Part shown: one piece after another, positions 6,325 to 6,539 of the stretch
Position numbering within the stretch: the first letter of the stretch is position 1
Layout: the number at the start of each line of letters is the position of its first letter
Program-made: the position numbers and the translations under genes
From: Nitrospiraceae bacterium
GTDB lineage: Bacteria > Nitrospirota > Thermodesulfovibrionia > Thermodesulfovibrionales > Dissulfurispiraceae
Direction: 5' to 3'
Assembly (NCBI GenBank): GCA_003170655.1
Contig: PMYY01000200.1
Coordinates: forward strand, 12,635 to 19,173
DNA length: 6,539 bases
Notes under the pieces: generated by a model
The model's database searches: none
What the model was told of the DNA's origin: nothing
What the model saw: only the letters and a program-made list of their open reading frames with translations

Positions 6325-6539
6325 TCAGGAAAGTTGCCTATTAATTTCACTGAGCTGGGCTGCTATTTTTCTCTGTAAAAAAGGGCCATCTAAGATCTGG
6401 GAAACACGTCTTTCATGGCTTGAATAGGGAGCTAAAGCATGAGCTGTTTTTCTCATTGGATCTGCGCCCACCGTAGCCCATCTTCTTTCGGAGTTACGAT
6501 AAAACATTTTGATCTTTTTGCAATCGATGCCGAGCTGTA
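6325..6539 (-). CDS. C-terminal part of an unrecognised protein (start outside window)
   Basis: The - strand frame is open from the window edge to a TGA at 6325-6327, giving at least 71 residues. It runs QLGIDCKKIKMFYRNSERRW, then ATVGADPMRK, TAHALAPYSS, HERRVSQILDG and ends with AAQLSEINRQLS. An internal ATG at 6505-6507 exists, but the frame continues upstream in similar style, so the true start is probably beyond the window. The product is hydrophilic and basic, with a helical C-terminus; no membrane segment or catalytic motif is visible. The gene converges on the kinase. I do not recognise the family; a nucleic-acid-binding or mobile-element protein would fit the charge, but this is a guess. 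Confidence 0.5.
   Translation of the reverse strand, partial: QLGIDCKKIKMFYRNSERRWATVGADPMRKTAHALAPYSSHERRVSQILDGPFLQRKIAAQLSEINRQLS

Overview
The window most resembles a Gram-negative bacterium of medium GC content. The histidine kinase style (tandem PAS domains, a QKMESVAQLAGGVAHDFNN H-box, fused receiver) is common in Desulfobacterota-like and Nitrospirota-like anaerobes. That placement is inferred from protein style only and is not firm.

Left part (1-2889, + strand): three intact, closely packed genes with a redox and membrane theme. They are the 3' part of msrA (methionine sulfoxide reductase A, start lies outside the window), a TVP38/TMEM64 (VTT domain) membrane protein that starts 3 nt after the msrA stop, and an FAD/NAD-dependent disulfide oxidoreductase of the mercuric reductase/dihydrolipoamide dehydrogenase superfamily. 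VTT proteins and this oxidoreductase type are often adjacent and sometimes fused, so a joint job is likely. The oxidoreductase lacks the marks of a true mercuric reductase.

Middle part (2890-3848): a small gene with an excellent ribosome binding site (2911) is split between two frames at a TACA tetranucleotide repeat. After it come about 780 bases with no recognisable gene. They contain a GTGAAC/GTTCAC palindrome just upstream of a perfect TATAAT box, some hairpins, and a possible promoter for the kinase.

Right part (3849-6246, + strand): one hybrid sensor histidine kinase (N-terminal helix, three PAS domains, HisKA, HATPase, receiver). It is interrupted by an in-frame TGA at codon 56 and four single-base indels. 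Undoing the indels restores exactly 800 codons. The simple reading is a young pseudogene or a sequence with homopolymer errors. The TGA is unusual: a strong stem-loop with a GGTCA loop lies 21 nt downstream, within the geometry of bacterial selenocysteine insertion elements. After the kinase come a possible terminator and the C-terminal part of an unrecognised gene on the opposite strand (6325-6539), which runs off the window.
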